Of a stretch of DNA of 64,000 bases, positions 60,642-64,000 are shown piece after piece; the first letter of the stretch is position 1; the number at the start of each line of letters is the position of its first letter. Source of the DNA: Sphaeramia orbicularis (taxonomy: Eukaryota > Chordata > Actinopteri > Kurtiformes > Apogonidae); contig NC_043966.1 in NCBI RefSeq assembly GCF_902148855.1, positions 29,177,647 through 29,241,646 of the forward strand. Reading direction: 5' to 3'. Made by a program: the position numbers and the translations under genes. The notes beneath the pieces were generated by a model. The model saw nothing but the letters and a program-made list of their open reading frames with translations. It was not told the origin of the DNA and searched no databases.

Positions 60642-61577
60642 ATGGCTGTTAGCACTATGGACACGGAGTCAGCCCGGACACCTCAGTCACAGGCCGCCCT
60701 GACTAAAGGAGGCAGCGCTCGGCTACCTCCTGGGGCTCTCAGTGCAAGGCTGGGGTCAGATGGGAGGCACTATTTCTGTGGCTCTGTTGCGGCTCTTACT
60801 AATATTTGTGTGACTTTCCCATTGCAAAAGATTCTGTTCCGCCAGCAGCTGCATGGTGTGATGATGACTGAGGCGGCACGGCAGATCCGGAGGGATGGCC
60901 TGAGCAATCTGTACCGTGGCCTATTGCCCCCTCTGCTCCAGAAAAGCTTCACAGTGGGCATGATGTTTGGCCTTTATGAGGACTTCTCTAGAGTCTTACT
61001 AAACCAGTTTATTGGTAGCGGTGTCCCAGACCTTGTCACTCGAAGCTTTGCCGCAGCTTTGGCAGGAACTGCTGAAGCTGTCCTGACACCATTTGAGCGT
61101 GTGCAGACACTTCTACAAGATCATCGGCACCAACAGCGCTTTAACAACACACTCCACACCTTCCGGACACTTAAAGCTGAGTATGGTATGAGAGAGTGGT
61201 ACCGTGGCCTTGTACCCATACTCCTCCGTAACGGTCCAAGCAATGTGCTCTTCTTCGGTCTCCGTGGTCCCATAAAGGAGCATCTTCCAGAAGCTAAGAG
61301 CTGGGAGGGTCACTTGGTAAACGATTTTGTATGCGGAGGGGTGTTGGGTGCCTTCCTTGGCATTATGTTTTATCCCTTAAATGTGGTAAAATCTCGCACT
61401 CAGTCTCAGGTTGGTGGACCTTTCCAGCCATGGAGGCAGGTGCTGCTAACAGTGTGGAGAGAGAGAGGCGGCAGTGTACCTAAGCTTTTCCGAGGAGCCC
61501 ATCTCAACTACCACCGTTCACTGCTCTCCTGGGGGATCATTAATGCCACCTATGAGTACCTGCTGAAGTTAATTTGA
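60642..61577 (+). CDS. SLC25A51: SLC25A51, mitochondrial NAD+ transporter (MCART1)
   Basis: Carrier of the inner mitochondrial membrane that imports NAD+. The single uninterrupted coding exon gives 311 residues (human 297), with an N-terminal extension of about 40 residues. Three mitochondrial-carrier repeats are visible, with signatures [21 protein letters not shown] and [13 protein letters not shown], and paired [25 protein letters not shown] and [12 protein letters not shown] loops. The first repeat has Gln where most carriers have Asp/Glu, as in the family. The block [19 protein letters not shown] and the ending [14 protein letters not shown] closely match human SLC25A51. A paralogue such as SLC25A52 is mammal-specific and so not a serious alternative. 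An intronless coding region is normal for this gene; a 5' UTR intron probably exists. Confidence 0.96.
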   Translation: MAVSTMDTESARTPQSQAALTKGGSARLPPGALSARLGSDGRHYFCGSVAALTNICVTFPLQKILFRQQLHGVMMTEAARQIRRDGLSNLYRGLLPPLLQKSFTVGMMFGLYEDFSRVLLNQFIGSGVPDLVTRSFAAALAGTAEAVLTPFERVQTLLQDHRHQQRFNNTLHTFRTLKAEYGMREWYRGLVPILLRNGPSNVLFFGLRGPIKEHLPEAKSWEGHLVNDFVCGGVLGAFLGIMFYPLNVVKSRTQSQVGGPFQPWRQVLLTVWRERGGSVPKLFRGAHLNYHRSLLSWGIINATYEYLLKLI

Positions 61578-62094
61578 GCAGGGGATAGAGGAGAAACAAT
61601 ACAAATGTAAAGAGAAAGTATTTAAAGGGAAAAGGCCTGTATGATGAGCTAGAGCCAGTTTATTAAAATGAAATGTTGGTTTGTGGGAAATAACGAGAGA
61701 GAGAGAGCGAGCAGCGAAGTTGCACTACTGATGGGGCCAACAATCAGTGTGAGATAACCTGCCATTGTGACTATTAACTGTTGTCAAAATCTTAAAACTA
61801 GATACACTTTAGCCTATAAAAAGCTTGGTTGATTTGCCCTTGTTTGCTCCTATAATATTTGTGGAGCAAATTGAGCTCCAGTACTTTTTTTTTTTCCCCC
61901 AAAGTCTCAAGTAGAGAAGCTTGACTGGATTAAGTGTTTTGCAGGAGAAACTGTTTCATTGTATGTGCTGTGGTGCTTTGTAGCCAGTATCTACTTGTTT
62001 GTTTGGCTACTTCCGTTGTGAAGATGTTTTCTGCCACTTACCACTTTTGTGCATTTGACCACTGAAATGCCCTAAAAATGTTGTCAAAAAAAGT

Positions 62095-62100
62095 AATAAA
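62095..62100 (+). promoter_or_regulatory. Polyadenylation signal of SLC25A51
   Basis: AATAAA about 520 bases after the stop codon. A second AATAAA near 63099 could give a longer 3' UTR. Confidence 0.6.
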
Positions 62101-62119
62101 CTTGACGGCTGGCCATTTT

Positions 62120-64000
62120 TTTTCTGTTTAATGCTCCATTTCCACTTCTTCCACTGCTTTATATATATATTGATGAGATCAAAAACAACAATGGCTCTGA
62201 CGTGTATCTCCTATCACACGATTCATCAGTCACCAAATCAGATACTGATATGTTTTGTCTTTCATCGTTTATCTTGAATTCACTCTAAAGTGGTGTTGGC
62301 AAAATATCTTCTTTTGAGCTTTGACAGGTGCCCATTGATGTACATATCAGTAAAAATGTACAGTAACACCCAGATGACTTGTCTTTTTTTATAATGGAAC
62401 TATGAAAAGATATTTAATCTAAATCCTGTTTTAAAAAACAGAAAATGTTTAAGATTTTTAACAAATCTTTGGAGTTTCAAATAAGCTTTTTTCGTTTATT
62501 ATTTCATTATGAACTGTTCATAGACTATAAAACAAAGTTCACCCCAAGGTTTTTTTCGTTTGTATGAACCTCTCTGTCATTTGTATCATAAATATATCCA
62601 TGTCCTGCTCACTCTTTTATAGCTCTCCTCACGCTTGCGCTCCTCGCTGTCTGTAACATCTGTTGACATAATGGGCTCAGATTTCAAGCTTGAGTAGATG
62701 CAGTCACCATTCAGCAGCTATTGCTGGCCATGATGGTCTGAAGAGGGAAGGCACACTGCTCTCACTGAGCTGACACTTGGAGTGAGACTGAACAGTAATG
62801 GTGCTGAGAGAAGACGGGCAGAGGGTAATGTTCAGTGGCACAAAAAGCTCAAGCTGCCATGTAAGTGGATGACTTGGCCTATTTCTTGAACTCTTCACTT
62901 GGATAGCCCACAGTACCCTGTGTTTGATCTGGGCTTTTCAGGATTTTCTTTACGTTTCCTTTTTATTTTTTAGGAGAAGATGGACTTTGGATTTAATTGG
63001 ATTTTGGAAACTGGGGCACCCTTGCTGATATCAAACGATGGTCTTTGTAATCACCATTTACCCTAAGGCACAAGTCACCAAATCACAAAGTGTTGAATTA
63101 ATAAAAGCAAGTCATTGTAATGTTGACAGTACATTAAAAAGTTAACAATGAGTTTGTCTCTGGATGTTTGTGGGGCAAAATTGTTTTTCCCAGAGGAATG
63201 GGGTTTAATTTACCTTAAGAAATCTGATTTAATTATATACATTCCTTTGTGTTTTTTGTAAGCTTGCACTCGTGAATCAGGAAACTGGATGGCTTCTGTA
63301 TGACCTCTGTGCTGCTCCTCCTTCCTCTTAGTCACACTGAAAAACATGTATTTACTTAACCAGCCCTTTCCTAAACATTAACTATAATCCCTACTTAGTT
63401 ATAAATCACACAAACAGCTTTAACATTACAGCGATACATTGTTGTTATGTTGAAGAGACACTGGGATCATAGTGAAATATGGAGTGCACAATGTAGTTTT
63501 AACAGCTTCTGTCAACTTTATATTTGTTACAGAATTAATAATTCTCAAAGTGGTTCTGTCACCACATTTTGTTTGTGTGACACAGGAGTACGACTTTCTA
63601 GATGACTCTGTCAGACTGCAGATAATGATCAGATTAAGGGCAATCTGACATGAGGACTTTGGATCAGGGATGGTTGTACTGCTGTAGTTACAAAGCCTCT
63701 TCACCCTGCAAAAGTGTTGTTTATGAACATCTTTTTATTTTAAATTCAAGTTCATTATTTAAGAATTCATTTTAATCACAGAATGGAGTAAGGAAATTGG
63801 TTCAACTGAGTCTGTACATAATTTAGAAACATCAGCAGGAGAGAAAGGAGGCCTCAGCACTGCAGTTCAGTGACTAAATGCTCGGAAAAAATCCCACATT
63901 AATCCTCATTAACAGTGTTAGTACAAAGATGGTGCAAACAGAGAGCCTGTGAGGCAGCTGAGGGTAAGCTTCTTTATCTGTGCTGTTTCTAATTCTAATA
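62120..64000. other. DNA downstream of SLC25A51, nothing recognised
   Basis: No coding exon, RNA gene or transposon end could be supported. Part of it may be an extended SLC25A51 3' UTR. Short open frames such as 63426-63704 (-) have no recognisable similarity. Confidence 0.5.

Overview
This is ordinary vertebrate chromosomal DNA from a ray-finned fish, most likely a percomorph teleost. The evidence is split genes with GT-AG introns, proteins that align along their length with known vertebrate families, and fish-type repeats (hAT, Tc1/mariner and TTAA-flanked short elements, Rex3-like and L2-like retroposon ends, a LINE with a restriction-enzyme-like endonuclease, long CA, AT and GATA microsatellites). 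I saw no bacterial, plasmid, phage, CRISPR or retroviral features. The species cannot be named from the sequence.

Layout, left to right. NSUN7 (minus, nine coding exons, 3' end cut off by the window edge) fills 200-17806, with a tandemly duplicated start region at 17769-18751. CHRNA9 (minus, six coding exons) lies at 22203-27488. UBE2K (minus, seven exons) lies at 31694-38460 with a long 3' UTR reaching about 30.4 kb. KLB (beta-klotho, minus, six exons) lies at 40049-46574. A TLR1-type Toll-like receptor (plus, uninterrupted coding exon) lies at 48542-50944. INTS10 (minus, seventeen coding exons) lies at 51425-57653. SLC25A51 (plus, uninterrupted coding exon) lies at 60642-61577. I joined exons by hand at GT-AG sites. 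For CHRNA9 (547 codons), UBE2K (200), KLB (1051) and INTS10 (714) the joined lengths are exact multiples of three and end at a stop codon, which supports the models.

NSUN7, CHRNA9, UBE2K, KLB and TLR1 match a gene neighbourhood known from human 4p14. INTS10 and SLC25A51 are on other chromosomes in human, so a synteny junction lies between TLR1 and INTS10. KLB and TLR1 are head to head, TLR1 and INTS10 converge with about 480 bp between stop codons, and INTS10 and SLC25A51 are head to head across a promoter-like stretch with a perfect CRE and an NRF1-type site. The genes do not form one pathway. They cover RNA methyltransferase-like (NSUN7), ion channel (CHRNA9), ubiquitin conjugation (UBE2K), FGF co-receptor (KLB), innate immunity (TLR1), snRNA/mRNA processing (INTS10) and mitochondrial NAD+ import (SLC25A51) roles.

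I found no convincing new biological system. The most notable items are the duplicated NSUN7 start exon, a three-fold short repeat in the CHRNA9 cytoplasmic loop, a 0.93 kb near-perfect palindrome in a UBE2K intron, nested transposons in UBE2K intron 6, and two copies of one TTAA-type element either side of the CHRNA9 3' half.
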